A stretch of 64,000 nucleotides of DNA from Chiridota heheva (GCA_020152595.1 JAIGNY010001437.1:1709501-1773500); one strand, 5' to 3'. Shown: positions 24,931-34,975, counted from the first letter of the stretch. Program-made: numbers and translations. The notes: generated from the letters alone by a model not told the origin.

Positions 24931-25445
24931 GTATTTTTAAATTTCAGGCAGCAATTTGTACATGTTGTATAATTGCTTCGTATTTTCTTTTGTGAAACCT
25001 TTGTTTTCTATCGCGATTGTTTGAAATGGTGCAGCAAACTCTGACCTAAATTTGAGGAAAATGTCTGGCTAATCATTTATGACAATCTATTGTTTGTTGA
25101 TTTTCTGTCACAGTTAAGAAAGCAGATGGCTCTTACGTTTTCAACACCCCGTTAATATCTAGCTTATTCAATGACTGAAATCGGGAACTAATTTCAAAGA
25201 GTTTTGTACATATTTTGCGTTGGCCATTTTCATGTATAACAGTTTCTCCATATTATGGAAAGTGTGAAACTTTAATCTGGCATAACTCGGGAACTATGGT
25301 GCCACCTTTCAGTTTTTAGGCCTAACATTTAGAAACTATTTTATGCATTGTTCTATCTTTTTAAGCAAAGTTACCACACACCCATGTATAGGTAGCTGAA
25401 GAAGGGTTTCTCTCATTTATCCAACGTGAGCTTTTTCTTTATTTA
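24931..25445. other. No gene recognised
   Basis: A/T-rich DNA with no supportable feature. Confidence 0.5.
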
Positions 25446-25620
25446 GATCATAGTTGTACTCGTACTCGTACCCGTACTCGTGTTCTTGTACTCGCGCGTA
25501 CTCGTACTCAGGAAATGAAAATATGAAGTACTCGTAGACATACTCATGGCTTTGGGACTCGTGTCCGTATCAAGGTCATTGTACTTGTACTCGTACTCAA
25601 GAAAATACACTCGACTACAA
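25446..25620 (+). repeat. TACTCG hexanucleotide repeat, interrupted
   Basis: Repeated TACTCG with CCG and TTG variants at 25451-25510 and scattered copies to 25620. Confidence 0.85.
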
Positions 25621-25739
25621 GTATGGTAACTATTATAAGGATTATCTATGTGGATTTTAACATTAGAATTTACATGTGTCTTTTTAATATCACTTAAATT
25701 TTTCGCTTCAAACATGAACCCCAATTTTGCTCGTTTCCT

Positions 25740-26200
25740 TTCAATTATAAGGGGAAACTTCTCTTCTGCCTGGTAAGAAATGGTTACCTAGATTTTAACA
25801 ACATAATTTAAAATTGTCTTCTTTTCATCAATCATATTTTTTGAACATTTGGTTGATTTCCAGCCATTTTGTGGCAATGCAAACAAGAAAATTCAGAGCT
25901 TCCGGGGGCTTCGCCCCTGTTTTTTTTTTTTTTAAGGTTTCGCCCCTGAACGTCGTCAGAGGACCTTAAGCTGGTACATGCTGTTTCGTAGTTTCAGCTT
26001 CAGTCCACCCAGCTGTGATAAATGAGTACCAGGTCTGCTGGGGAGTTAATCTGCGATGGACTGGCGTCCCGTCCCGTCCAGGAGATGTCATGTACTCTCA
26101 TCCAATTGCGCCATGGAAACTGGAGATAAGCACTGGCTCTTACGAACCTAATATGTCTCGGATGGAGTTAGCTTTAGCTATAATATTTTTCGTCGGGCAA
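25740..26200 (+). mobile_element. Family E unit followed by a SINE-like segment
   Basis: 25740-25985 is family E (CTTCTCTTCTGCCTGGTAAGA, GAGCTTCCGGGGGCTTCGCC, then a T-run). 25990-26200 holds CACCCAGCTGTGATAAATGAG, TGCTGGGGAGTTAATC, GATGGACTGGCGTCCCGTCC, TCATCCAATTGCGCC and GATAAGCACTGGC. I recall this as the widely dispersed animal SINE-type body GATGGACTGGCGTCCCGTCC. No tRNA head is seen, so it may be 5'-truncated. Confidence 0.5.
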
Positions 26201-26439
26201 AAAACATGGTTGTGTAGGCAAAACGGTAGGAAAATTGATCTTGTAAATTTTTTGTTTTGGTCCTTCGGAAAAAGACAAAACATTTGTGAAATTGTTTTGT
26301 AAAATATCATAATCATTTATGTTATTTTCATGCCCATAAAAGGCGGGGAGTAGTGGGGCACCGATAATTGTTTGGCAGAGCTGGGGCATGTCGGCTGTAC
26401 TATCTAAATTATACATATTTTTTAAGAATTGCCTCTTCA

Positions 26440-27330
26440 GTTAGATATAAGAATTATGTCCTTATGCTGACAACATCACACTCGGGCAGTGAGCACGATC
26501 TTAGTTGGTCAGATAATTATGTACAATGTCGGAATGTATCGTTCAAATCAGAGATATATCTTAATCATGCCCATCTCGGCTTTATAATAACCATGCCCTC
26601 CCGACTCGGTATGATGCTGACAACATCGTACTTTCGGCACTGACTTTGATACGGTACAGATGCAAAATGTCATACTGTCATGGCCAAAGAGACGAGGCTT
26701 GGGGTGGCCGCCTCCTGTCGGACATCGATCTAAGTCGGACAGGGAATCATGTCCAACTCGCCTAGAAATAGTGGTCATGTCCTCTTCTCTCGGTATGTTA
26801 ACAACTTGTTTCTTGGGCACCGATCTTAGTCGTGCAGAGACGGTCGGATGCACTGTTTCAATTAGAGATATAATTTTTTAATGAAGTGCGATTTGACTAT
26901 AACAGTGCAGTCCTCCCAACTCGGCATGACGCTGACAAATTAACATGATTCTCTGGTAACCAATCTTAATCAGATATCAGAACCAGGTCTACGCAACCTA
27001 AAATGATGCTGATTCTCGGGTTGGCCAACAGGAACGTTCGTACAGTCGTATATGAAAGAAACCCCTCCCACACATTTAAAATCCTGATCTCGAATGACAG
27101 GGGCGGACTGCGACTGGTTTGAAGTTGTTCACAAGGATCCTCATGAGCTAAATCAGTTGTGTTGATAGGCGGGATTAGGGCCGTGCCGTGTCTTCGGTGA
27201 TAGGGGGAGCATTTCCCCCCAATTTAGATCCATTTCTTTTGTACAGTTGTATGGTGTTTTTTTGTTGTTTTTTTGTCTTGGTGTGATTTCATGATTTTGC
27301 CCTTTCACCCGCACTCTCTGTAGGCATTTT
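26440..27330 (+). repeat. Family D units then family A copy 2
   Basis: 26440-26985: three to four degenerate D units (GCTGACAACATCRYACT, TCGGGCAGTGA-like, CGACTCGGTATGATGC, ATCTTAGTCG). 26985-27330: family A (AAATGATGCTGATTCT, CCAACAGGAACGTT, GAAACCCCTCCCACACA, TGCGACTGGTTTGAAGTTGT, GTGTTGATAGGCGGG, GGGGGAGCATTTCCCC, GTATGGTGTTTTT, GTGTGATTTCATGAT). Confidence 0.65.
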
Positions 27331-27695
27331 TGTTGTGCTTTATGAATAAAATCCTCAAATAAAAATAAAATAAAAAAATAAATAAACTTTCAAATGTCGC
27401 CCATCGTTCTACTGATGCATTTTTCGCCTTTGATGATTCACCATTTTCAAGAAGGGAAAGAATGTTTTGACCCAATGAAGATTCCTTTCTTTTGCAAAAC
27501 TTCGGCTCACCAATCTTAATCTGGCAAGAATGTGAAATGTCAGATACTAGCGGATATGGTGTAGCCAAGCTCCAAAAGTTGGGGGTTGGGGAACCGTGAA
27601 TATTGAAAGTTTGATGACAATGTTCATAAAAGTTGGGGACGGCGATATAAATTGATAACGCCATTTCTAATAAAGAGAGTCAGGGATGTACTATT
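27331..27695. other. No gene recognised
   Basis: Starts with an AAATAAAATAAAAAAATAAATAAA tail-like A-rich stretch (27357-27385) that may close the preceding repeat. Nothing else recognised. Confidence 0.45.
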
Positions 27696-27916
27696 CAGGG
27701 CCGTAATTCTCATCCGGAAAGAGTGTAAGTGGGGGGGAGAGTGGGGAGTGGAAAGTGTGGAGAGTGGGGAGTCGGGAGGGAGTGGGGAGTGGGAAGGTCA
27801 TAATAGTGGGGGGACAAGAGGCACATTTTTCCTAAAATGTACTGAATTTGTCAAATTCTGCTGAAAAGTGAGGGAGTGGGGCATGTCCCTCCTGTTCCCG
27901 GGGAATTACGGCCCTG
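27696..27916. mobile_element. hAT MITE with 8-bp target duplication
   Basis: Termini CAGGGCCGTAATTC (27696) and GAATTACGGCCCTG (ends 27916) are perfect 14-bp inverted repeats. Flanking octamers are GTACTATT on the left and GTACTATC on the right, 7 of 8 identical, as expected for a hAT insertion. The 221-bp interior is a GGGGAGTGG-type purine-rich tract with no coding capacity. Confidence 0.9.
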
Positions 27917-28019
27917 GTACTATCTATATCAGAGCCTAAATGGGAATCCTATCCGAATCGACTAGATATCAGAATCTTCTCCACTCAAATCGGCATAATA
28001 CTGATTCTTGATTTAGACA
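27917..28019 (+). repeat. Family D fragment
   Basis: ATCCGAATCGACTAGATATCAGAAT, then CTCAAATCGGCATAATACTGATTCT: a single degenerate unit adjoining the MITE above. Confidence 0.55.
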
Positions 28020-28455
28020 ACTGGTATAGTGGCGTAATCACCTCTCTGGTGGCAAAAACCCAAAAATATTCCTGTGACAAGTGTACAAATTTTACTGGTA
28101 AATTAAGATTCATAAAAAATTGCTGCTAATCCGGAAATTTTCTTCAACTGTTCAATTTCAGAGAGATTACCCATAATTTCGGGAAATTTCCTTCATTTTC
28201 GAGAATTTTTCTTCAATTTCAGGAAATTTTGGCAAATTTTGGAAATTTCTCAGGAAATTTTGGTCAGTTTTTGAGAACGTTTGTTTAGTTTTGGGGTCAT
28301 TTTGGTCAGTTTTCAGGAAATTTTTGGCCAGTTTTCCTGAATTTTTGGCCAAACTCGTTGTTCGGGAAGAGATAGCTCGATCGAGAATGCAAAACCTCGC
28401 CATGGGACAGTTTTCTCCCTGCCTCCCCCACCCTCCCCGCTTCCTACGACGCTGG
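28020..28455 (-). mobile_element. Dispersed repeat family C, copy 2 (inverted)
   Basis: Reverse complement of 13945-14330. Matching blocks include CCTGTGACAAGTG, TGCTGCTAATCC, TTCAATTTCAGAGAGAT, a TTTTGGTCAGTTTT array and CCCCGCTTCCTACG near 28437. CAGTGGCGTAAT-like sequence at 28030 could be its other end. Confidence 0.75.
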
Positions 28456-28459
28456 CAAG

Positions 28460-28995
28460 AGGGACATCATGAATATACCTTGCAGCGCCCACACATATTT
28501 AAAATTCTGAGCCCGATGACATGGACCATTTTCTGATTTCGGGGCATCAAAAACAAGACCTTTTTAAAGCTTGCGGTGGCTTCTCCCTCTGTATTTAAAA
28601 ATTTAAAATTGTTTTCTCTTCTCAGCATTTACATTTTCGAGCTTTGTATTGATTTTTAGCCATTTTCGGACATAAAAAACAAGAAATCTTATGAGCTTTC
28701 GGGCTCGGGCCCTGGACCACTGTTAGGGTTTCGTTAAGGAACCCCACACTTTTATCCGAATTTAAAAAAAATTCAGGACATCTTGAATTTCTTCTGTGTC
28801 TATAATGGTAGCCCAAACGCTAATCTGAGTAGATTTTAACATAAGATTCTAAAATTGTCTTCATCAAATAAACTTTTGAACTTTCTGTTGATTTCGCCTT
28901 TTTCAGCTAATTTAGAGAAATCTTTAGCACTTGACGAGGACCCCTTGACCATTATAACAAGGATTCGCCCCTGGACCTCACCAGGGTTCCTTAAG
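28460..28995 (+). repeat. Family E units
   Basis: ATATTTAAAATTCTGAGCCC, CATCAAAAACAAGACC, GAGCTTTCGGGCTCGGGCC, GTAGATTTTAACATAAGAT, ATTCGCCCCTGGACC and CCTTAAGTGGGC: two to three degenerate units, ending just before the direct repeat that precedes U2. Confidence 0.6.
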
Positions 28996-29016
28996 TGGGC
29001 ACAAGTAACAAGTTCT

Positions 29017-29137
29017 AATAGAGGGCGTTGTCACAACTGAACGAGAGCCTCAGAGAGTTGGGATTATCCAAGAATTTTTCGTAATACAGCACCTTTTCGT
29101 CGTAAAATTTTATGTGAGCAAAATCAAATTTATATGC
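29017..29137 (+). repeat. Direct repeat upstream of U2, copy 1
   Basis: About 115 bp shared with 29916-30028: AATAGAGGGCGTTGTCAC, CGAGAGCCTCAGAGAGTTGG, GATTATCCAAGAATTTTT, TTTTCGTCGT, TTATGTGAGCAAAAT and AAATTTATATGC. Offset between copies about 899 bp, same orientation. Confidence 0.9.
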
Positions 29138-29476
29138 TATCGTTTCTTCCATGTCATTCTCTCCGTGTCAACCTCCTGATTTAAATATTCATCGTATTAT
29201 GCAAAATCAATTAAAGGGACCAATCAGAAGTAAATCGTAACTGCAACGTTGCAAAATGTCGGACTTTTTTTTCTTCGCAGCTGTTCTTATCCCATGCAGA
29301 AAACAACCTTAGATGGTTTTGCTCGCAGCTGGAAAGACGTATAGTGCCAATTCATAGAAAACGACAAAAGTTTTCAACTCAATCTCGGACAGAGGCAAAA
29401 GGTTAACGTAAAGTAGGTTTGCCAGGGGATTGTGTATTTCATGATAAAATGCCTCCTATTTTTGCCCTTAATTGTT

Positions 29477-29662
29477 ATCGCTTCTCGGCCTTTTGGCTAA
29501 GATCATGTGTAGTATCTGTTCTTTTCAGCTTAATATCTGAAACGCAGTTCACCGAGCTGCTTGTATATTAAACTGATTTTTGAACTTTGGCCATGGAATA
29601 GGGGCTTGCTCCGTCCTGGCCACGGGTTGTTCCGGTCTTGCACTACTTCCGGGTACGGCCCA
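29477..29662 (+). ncRNA. U2: U2 spliceosomal snRNA
   Basis: U2 snRNA pairs with the intron branch site in the spliceosome. The 5' end ATCGCTTCTCGGCCTTTTGG and following GCTAAGATCA match metazoan U2 almost exactly. The branch-site-pairing GTAGTA is intact at 29509-29514. Stem IIa is TTCAG/CTGAA (29524-29528 with 29537-29541), where the vertebrate gene as I recall it has ATCAG/CTGAT, so the change is compensated. Stem IIb is GCAGTT/AGCTGC (29544-29549 with 29555-29560) around a 5-nt loop. The Sm site ATTTTTGA is at 29576-29583, and the stem III region GGCCATGGAATAG ... GCTTGCTCCGTCCTGGCC pairs. The total of about 186 nt is normal. Preserved pairing despite primary divergence argues for a functional or recently functional gene. 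It lies between direct repeats 899 bp apart. The upstream PSE was not identified with confidence. Confidence 0.92.
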
Positions 29663-29915
29663 CTCCCCCTCGTGGGGAAAAAAATCTTATGAAAAAAACA
29701 GTGAATCACTCCTATCTAAGACTTCCTACAGTAATCTCCAACATAACAGCAAATCAGGCCGGGCTGAGCAACAAAAATTACCTCGAACAGCACATTTAAT
29801 TTTCGGCAAGGAATGGAGGGGCTCAGGGCTCGTACGGGATGGGGCAGACAAATGATATGATATTTCGAAGGAGAATTTACATATTTATTTCTGGTCAAAC
29901 TTTGCCTCAGCTTCC

Positions 29916-30028
29916 AATAGAGGGCGTTGTCACCACTAAACGAGAGCCTCAGAGAGTTGGGATTATCCAAGAATTTTTTGCTCTTTTTCGTCGTGAAACA
30001 TTATGTGAGCAAAATTAAATTTATATGC
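29916..30028 (+). repeat. Direct repeat downstream of U2, copy 2
   Basis: Second copy of the 29017-29137 sequence. The two copies diverge immediately outside the shared block. Confidence 0.9.
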
Positions 30029-30339
30029 ATTTTGATGATTTAGATTCGTTGGTTCCCCCCCCCCCCACCCCTTGTTACACCTTCACCCCCAGCGCTCGTG
30101 GTCAAGTTATGCCCCCGGAAAGTGGCGCTCGGAGGTTTGGTTACTTCTAAATTTTTGATATTTGAAAATAAAAGGAAGCGGAGCGGAGGAGGGAGGGGGA
30201 ACTGGTTTGTTAGCGTCCCGATGTTTTAGAGTTTCCTAGTCCAATGAAAAAAAATATGACTCCAAGAAGAATGTCCAAATTTGCTCGAATCGTTTACGTC
30301 GCATACTGTCATAGAATTAAAATTATGTACTCGCATTAC
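30029..30339. other. No gene recognised
   Basis: Poly-C run at 30055-30066 and GGAGGGAGGGGG purines at 30185-30200. No supported feature. Confidence 0.5.
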
Positions 30340-30834
30340 TCAAAGGCATAGGAGGTGGGGGAGGGGGGAGAGACCTGCAGATAATTCGACCTTCCCGGTT
30401 GCATACCGCAGACTGACAGAAGTAAATTAAGTAATTGTTAACATACAATTGGTCAAATTTTCGTAAAATTTGACAACATTTCCGTATATTTGGAGGAAAG
30501 AATTCCGAAAATGAAGGAAATTTCCCGAAAACTAAAGTTATTTTTTTACAATCTTTATAAAAATTTAAGCAAATTTGACGAAAATGAAGGAAGTTTTAAA
30601 AAAATGAAAGAGTCTTTGAAAGTTGAAGAATATTTCCCAAAAATTTTCCAAAAATGAAGAAAATTTCACGAAAATTCTGAAATTGAAGGAGACTTCTCGA
30701 AATCCGAAAGAAAAGATGCCATGGAACTCTCATATTAATTCGTTAGACCTTTATCATTGGAGGGGGAAATTGTACTAGGCCTCTAATAAAATTATTGAGG
30801 GCAAAGGCCCCCTTGGCTAGATTCCTACGTCACT
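30340..30834. mobile_element. Probable hAT-like MITE with A/T-rich interior
   Basis: Left CAAAGGCATAGGAGG and right CCTACGTCACTG (reverse complement CAGTGACGTAGG) are imperfect inverted termini around an AAAATGAAGGAAATTTCCCGA-type array, the same layout as family C. Target duplication not visible. Confidence 0.5.
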
Positions 30835-31272
30835 GAAGTGAAATATGTTTCCACCAAACGTTTCTTACCATCGGGATATGTTCTGATAAATAGTGACGTG
30901 GTGGCCTGGGCCAGGGGGCATCTGCTCAGGGAAATTTCTGAGTGGTCGCCAAATACTCACAGGGGCGCAACATTTTCTTGAGAATATATTTGTATTCCTT
31001 CTAATCACAACTTAATCTGCAATTTGCATCATTACAAAACAAAATTGTTGTAAATGTTTCTCTCAAGCTATATTCTTACATCAGCAGCATGGAAATCATC
31101 CCTGGACCCCAACCAAAGACACATTTTTATAATCAATGGCTTCTACATTTAAACTTTCGTTCCAAAATGTTATTTCTTTTTAACTAACCTGTACTGTAGT
31201 GTGGAATTAACTAATTGACTGATTTGCTAATACTTAAATCACACCAAACAAAAAACCCTAAGCTTCCGGGGG
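30835..31272. other. No gene recognised
   Basis: Unique-looking DNA. CTTCCGGGGGATTCGCCC at 31263-31280 is a solitary family E hairpin. Confidence 0.5.
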
Positions 31273-31436
31273 ATTCGCCCAGGGGTGTCGGAAGGAACTC
31301 GGAGAAAGGGGGCAGAAAATCAAGTGAGGGCACTTTTTAACAGTAATTGGGGCACTTTTTATTTTCAAAAGGGGCACTTTTGTCATTTGTCAAAAAAGTG
31401 GGGGGCACGTGTTTTTTCGCCCGGTTCCTACACATA
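31273..31436. mobile_element. Short TIR element, damaged ends
   Basis: CCAGGGGTGTCGGAAGGAAC at the left and CGCCCGGTTCCTACACA at the right are approximate inverses (the right reverse complement begins TGTGTAGGAACCGGG). The interior repeats GGGGCACTTTTT three times. Confidence 0.5.
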
Positions 31437-31740
31437 AGGTTCGAGCATAGGTAGGATTTGGGGGAGCACTTGCCCCACCTCCATTTTTTTCTCCAAATGT
31501 ATACTTTTGTATGGTGTTTTTAGTTTTTGTATCTTAGCGTGATTTTCTTCCACTCCCCATTCCACTCTTGACATTTTCTCGACTTTAGGCAAATCCCGCC
31601 TATGGGTTTGAGAATCTGGAGCCAGGACCAGTGTTGACAATTGCCCATCGGGTAAATAGTTAAAAGGCCTCCTTTTGAAAATAATTGCTTTGAAAATTAT
31701 TGCCCCCCCTCCTCTGCCCCCACCCCATCTACCACGGGCA
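31437..31740 (+). repeat. Dispersed repeat family A, copy 3
   Basis: GGGGGAGCACTTGCCCC, GTATGGTGTTTTTAG, GCGTGATTTTCTTC, TATGGGTTTGAGAATC, ATTGCTTTGAAAATTATTGC and ACCACGGGC link 27200-27320 and 14400-14575 into one family. Confidence 0.65.
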
Positions 31741-31957
31741 AACCAGCTATCAACAGGTACAAATCACGAGAAACGTAGGGCTTTCGGTCTCTTCACATTT
31801 TACAATGTTTTGCTATCAAAATTTCCAAAAGCGCAGTTTCCGACGCCCTGCATGGGTTTCAAACATGATTAAACAGTTTTCTGTGATCTAAAACCGCAGG
31901 ATTTCCGGAAAGTCCGGAAGTCGAAGATAAGTAAGAGGTAGGATAACTTTTGACAAC

Positions 31958-32204
31958 TTAAAGGGACGCTAGACCGAAATGTGAGGGCGTATTTTTAGGG
32001 GTCCCCAAAAAATCGAATGCTTATCTAGCACTCAACAGTATATAGCAATTTTCTGGTTATTATAAATATTCAAGTAACGTTTGCCCTCACGTCGTCTGTG
32101 CGCTATGGAGGCATGAATTTTATCGTTATTTATTTGTTGTCGACAATATATCTGTGAAATTCGCAAAACGAGCGCCCTCACTTTTCGGTCTAGTGCTCCT
32201 TTAA
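31958..32204. mobile_element. TTAA-flanked MITE
   Basis: TTAA at 31958-31961 precedes AGGGACGCTAGACCGAAATG then TGAGGGCG. The right end is CGCCCTCACTTTTCGGTCTA, GTGCTCCT and TTAA at 32201-32204. TIRs of about 28 bp agree at about 24 positions. TTAA target sites are characteristic of piggyBac and Kolobok superfamilies. Interior non-coding. A 247-bp unit including the target sites. Confidence 0.8.
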
Positions 32205-32589
32205 GACTTGTTTGAACAAATATTTTTATCCAGCAATTACGACGTAATTCTATTAAATATATATCATAATTGAAGTTGGTGATGTCTTTCGGGCCATTGA
32301 TGACATTTTTAATTGTAGGGTTTCGACACATGTAAATGGGTGGGTTATAATTTACTTCGCAATGCCGGCGATTACCTCCCTGAGCTGGTCAGCTGGTGAT
32401 TTAAAACACAATTGGATATGTGAGATTCGCCAATCCCAGCAGCAGACTAATATTCGTTCATTTGGCCCACGCGCCAGTATTTCTCCATTTGACCCACGAG
32501 TCACATTTTGCATGGCCTTTGCTTTTTCAAAAATTGTGGTTCTTGTGCCCTCATTAATTCAAGTCTGATTTGTAAGTATTTTTGTGCAC
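32205..32589. other. No gene recognised
   Basis: No coding or repeat signal supported. Confidence 0.5.
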
Positions 32590-33477
32590 ATTATCTTTTT
32601 ACGCAAGGAAACATTGAAACCATGTTTATGAAGTTTATGTCATTCCTTAAATGCGAAGGAAATGTATAAACAGAGTTTATAGGTTATCCATTATCGTATG
32701 CTCCACGAAAACACTGACACAATGTTTATGAAATTTAAGTTTTATCATAAACACGTAAGGAATATACAAATCGAGTATACAAATTATCCGTTCCCGGATA
32801 TTAATGAAAACGCTCATGTAGTTTTAAGTTAGTTTTTAAACGTAAAGTAAATCTACAAATGGAGTTTATAGGCTTTCCGTTATCGGATACTTCACGGAAA
32901 TATTCATACCATGTTTATGAAATATAAATTAGTTCGTAAACGTATAGTAAATCTACAAATGGAGTTTATGAACTTTCCGTTATCAGATACTTCATGGAAA
33001 TGTTCATATCATGTTTATGAAATATAAGTTAGTTCGTAACGTATAGTAAATCTAAAAATGGAGTGTATGAACTTTCCGTTATCGGATACTTCACGGAAAT
33101 AGCCATACCATATTTATAAAAAATAAGTTACAATGGAAACGCAGCTTAAATTTCTTTTGCTTGTTTCCAGATTATACGCTTGCTGAAATCCCGCTTGAAT
33201 ATACTGACCATGCTTAACAAATTAAGGTATCCTGTAAACGTGTAAATTTAAGAGAAAATGTTTATGCTGTTTATGCCAGCGGAAATGTAACGGATATTTC
33301 GTAACATATCGTAAACGCATCGTGAAACTACTTACCATCTTTACAATTTTTCCGGTTACGGATACGCATCATAGACACGAAACTTTCGTAAACTTGGTTT
33401 TTAAGATGTAACCGTTCACCAGTAACTTTAAGTAAACATACATCAGTCAATAATTCAGGTAACAGCCTAGCTATTTT
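32590..33477 (+). repeat. Array of about 100-bp units and flank
   Basis: GGAGTTTATRRRCTTTCCGT with TTATCGGATACTTCACGGAAA and ACCATGTTTATGAAATATAA recurs with unit starts near 32671, 32771, 32861, 32961 and 33060. From 33130 to 33477 the units fade into sequence with scattered TAAACG and GGTTACGG motifs. The period is close to that of the 9.5-10.0 kb array at the opposite boundary of the Gypsy interruption, but the unit sequence is clearly different apart from CATGTTTA and TAAACG. Confidence 0.75.
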
Positions 33478-34230
33478 GGTGCTGTGTCAATCACGGAAGA
33501 ATCCCCAAGAGTGCACCGAGCCCCTATGAAAGTTTACAATGTTGGTGCTCCCCTGGAAAGAATTGCCCCAGACATCCTTGGTCCCTTGCCATTGACCGAG
33601 AGAGGAAACAAGTACAATGTGGTAAACCCAGATTATTCACCAAGTGGACAGAGGCGTTCCTCTTACCCAATCAATAAGCACATACTGTAGTAACCTGTCT
33701 GGTGAGAAAGTTCTTCTGTAGGTTTTGTATATCTCGAGGCAGATTCATTCTGATCAAGGACGAAAATTTGAGTATGTCCTCTTCTCTGAGTTGTGTAAAT
33801 TATTTGACATTGATAAGACTAGGGACATTGATAAGACCATGGAGACACTATTTGGGAGTATCTCCATGATAAGACACACACCACACCTCTGCATCCACAG
33901 TCTGATGGAATGTTGAAAGGTTCAATAGAACTGTTGAAAGCATGCTGGTAACAAGTCTAGATGATAACCAAGCAGAATAGGACTTTAAATTGCCCTATGT
34001 CATGATGGCATACAGATCATCTATCCACGAGAGCACAGGGTACTCACCAAACAGGATGGTGCTTGGTCGTGAAGTCGAGTTGCATGTTGATGTTCTGATT
34101 AGTGATCCTGAAAGCACTGATAAAAGACAAGTTCCAGTTCCATATTATGTGTCGGAGTTGCAGAAAGAGATTGAAAGAGCGCACAAGATTGCCAGGCAGC
34201 ACGTCAAAAAAGAGAAATTAGGACCATAGA
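33478..34230 (+). pseudogene. Gypsy integrase core, inactivated
   Basis: KVYNVGAPLERIAPDILGPL (33530-33590) holds the first catalytic Asp of the D,D-35-E triad. IHSDQGRKFEY (33739-33771) holds the second. The Glu region (SDGM.. ERFNR-like, 33900-33930) is split by a frameshift. A downstream LPYVMMAYRSSIHESTGYSP and LGREVELHVDV match the C-terminal part of Gypsy integrases. Stops at 33688 and 33914 and a duplicated DIDKT segment (33810-33840) prevent function. The normal role is insertion of element cDNA into host DNA. Confidence 0.85.
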
Positions 34231-34239
34231 ACAGAGCAG

Positions 34240-34927
34240 AGAAATTTTGAACGTGGAGATGATGTTTGGCTTTACGATGCAAGCAGAAAAAAGGCTTAGC
34301 CCGAAGTTTGTACATAAGATAACATAACATAACAAGATTACGGGCTAAGAAAGGTTAGTCACCCCATGAAAAGCCCAAACTAACACCACCATCACCACAA
34401 AAAATCAAATCAAATTAAAGACGCCCAGAGTTAGTAAAGAACTTACGTCCATGGAAAGGTCCCTTTCAGATCAAAAGACGCCTGGGTGATGTAACTTGTG
34501 AGCTGCAGATGAGTCCAGGGGAAAAACCAAAATTGTGCATGGTGTTACTAAGCCAAACTGGATGAAGCTGCTGGGTGATGAAAAAGATGTTGGCAGTTGT
34601 GCAGTAAAAGCTAATGGTGGTGTGGCTGAATGCATTGTTAATGATGATGTGGCTGAATGCATGTCTGATGGTGGTGTAACTGAAAGCATTTCTACTGGCG
34701 GTGTAGCTAAATGCATTTTTGATGGTGGTGTGCCTGAATGCAGTCCTAATGGTGGTGTAACTGAATGCAGTCCTAATTCTTATGGTGTAACTGATTGTGA
34801 TACCGATAAAATCAAAGTGGCTGATGGCAGAGTGTTGTCGAGTGAATTTCCTGAATGCAATAAAGATGTAACCAGTATAAGAAGGAGTGAGCGAATGAAA
34901 AAGAAACCAAACTTTTATCAAGCATAG
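34240..34927 (+). pseudogene. Gypsy integrase C-terminal (GPY/F) region and Pol tail
   Basis: After DDVWLYDASRKKG (34258-34300) comes a segment with TAACA repeats. PWKGPFQIKRRLGDVTCELQ (34452-34510) is the GPY/F module. An open frame of 130 codons (34535-34927) ends with IRRSERMKKKPNFYQA, the basic RRS-R-KKP ending common to Gypsy Pol proteins. In between, a 30-bp tandem repeat (GGTGGTGTRRCTGAATGCA) encodes about seven copies of GGV-E-C units, an unusual cysteine-bearing repeat within the tail. Confidence 0.75.
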
Positions 34928-34975
34928 TTCAGCGAACAATAAACTTTATAATCTTACTCTCTCTTTCGTAGAAAA

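Larger units (their letters stand above)
33478..34930 (+). mobile_element. Gypsy LTR retrotransposon, 3' part of pol
   Basis: Begins inside the integrase zinc finger (CQSRKNP at 33485-33505) and carries the integrase core, a GPY/F-type region and the C-terminus. Same orientation as the 7.37-9.43 kb segment, of which it is the exact remainder. No 3' LTR was recognised; 34.9-36.4 kb would be the place for it. Confidence 0.85.
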
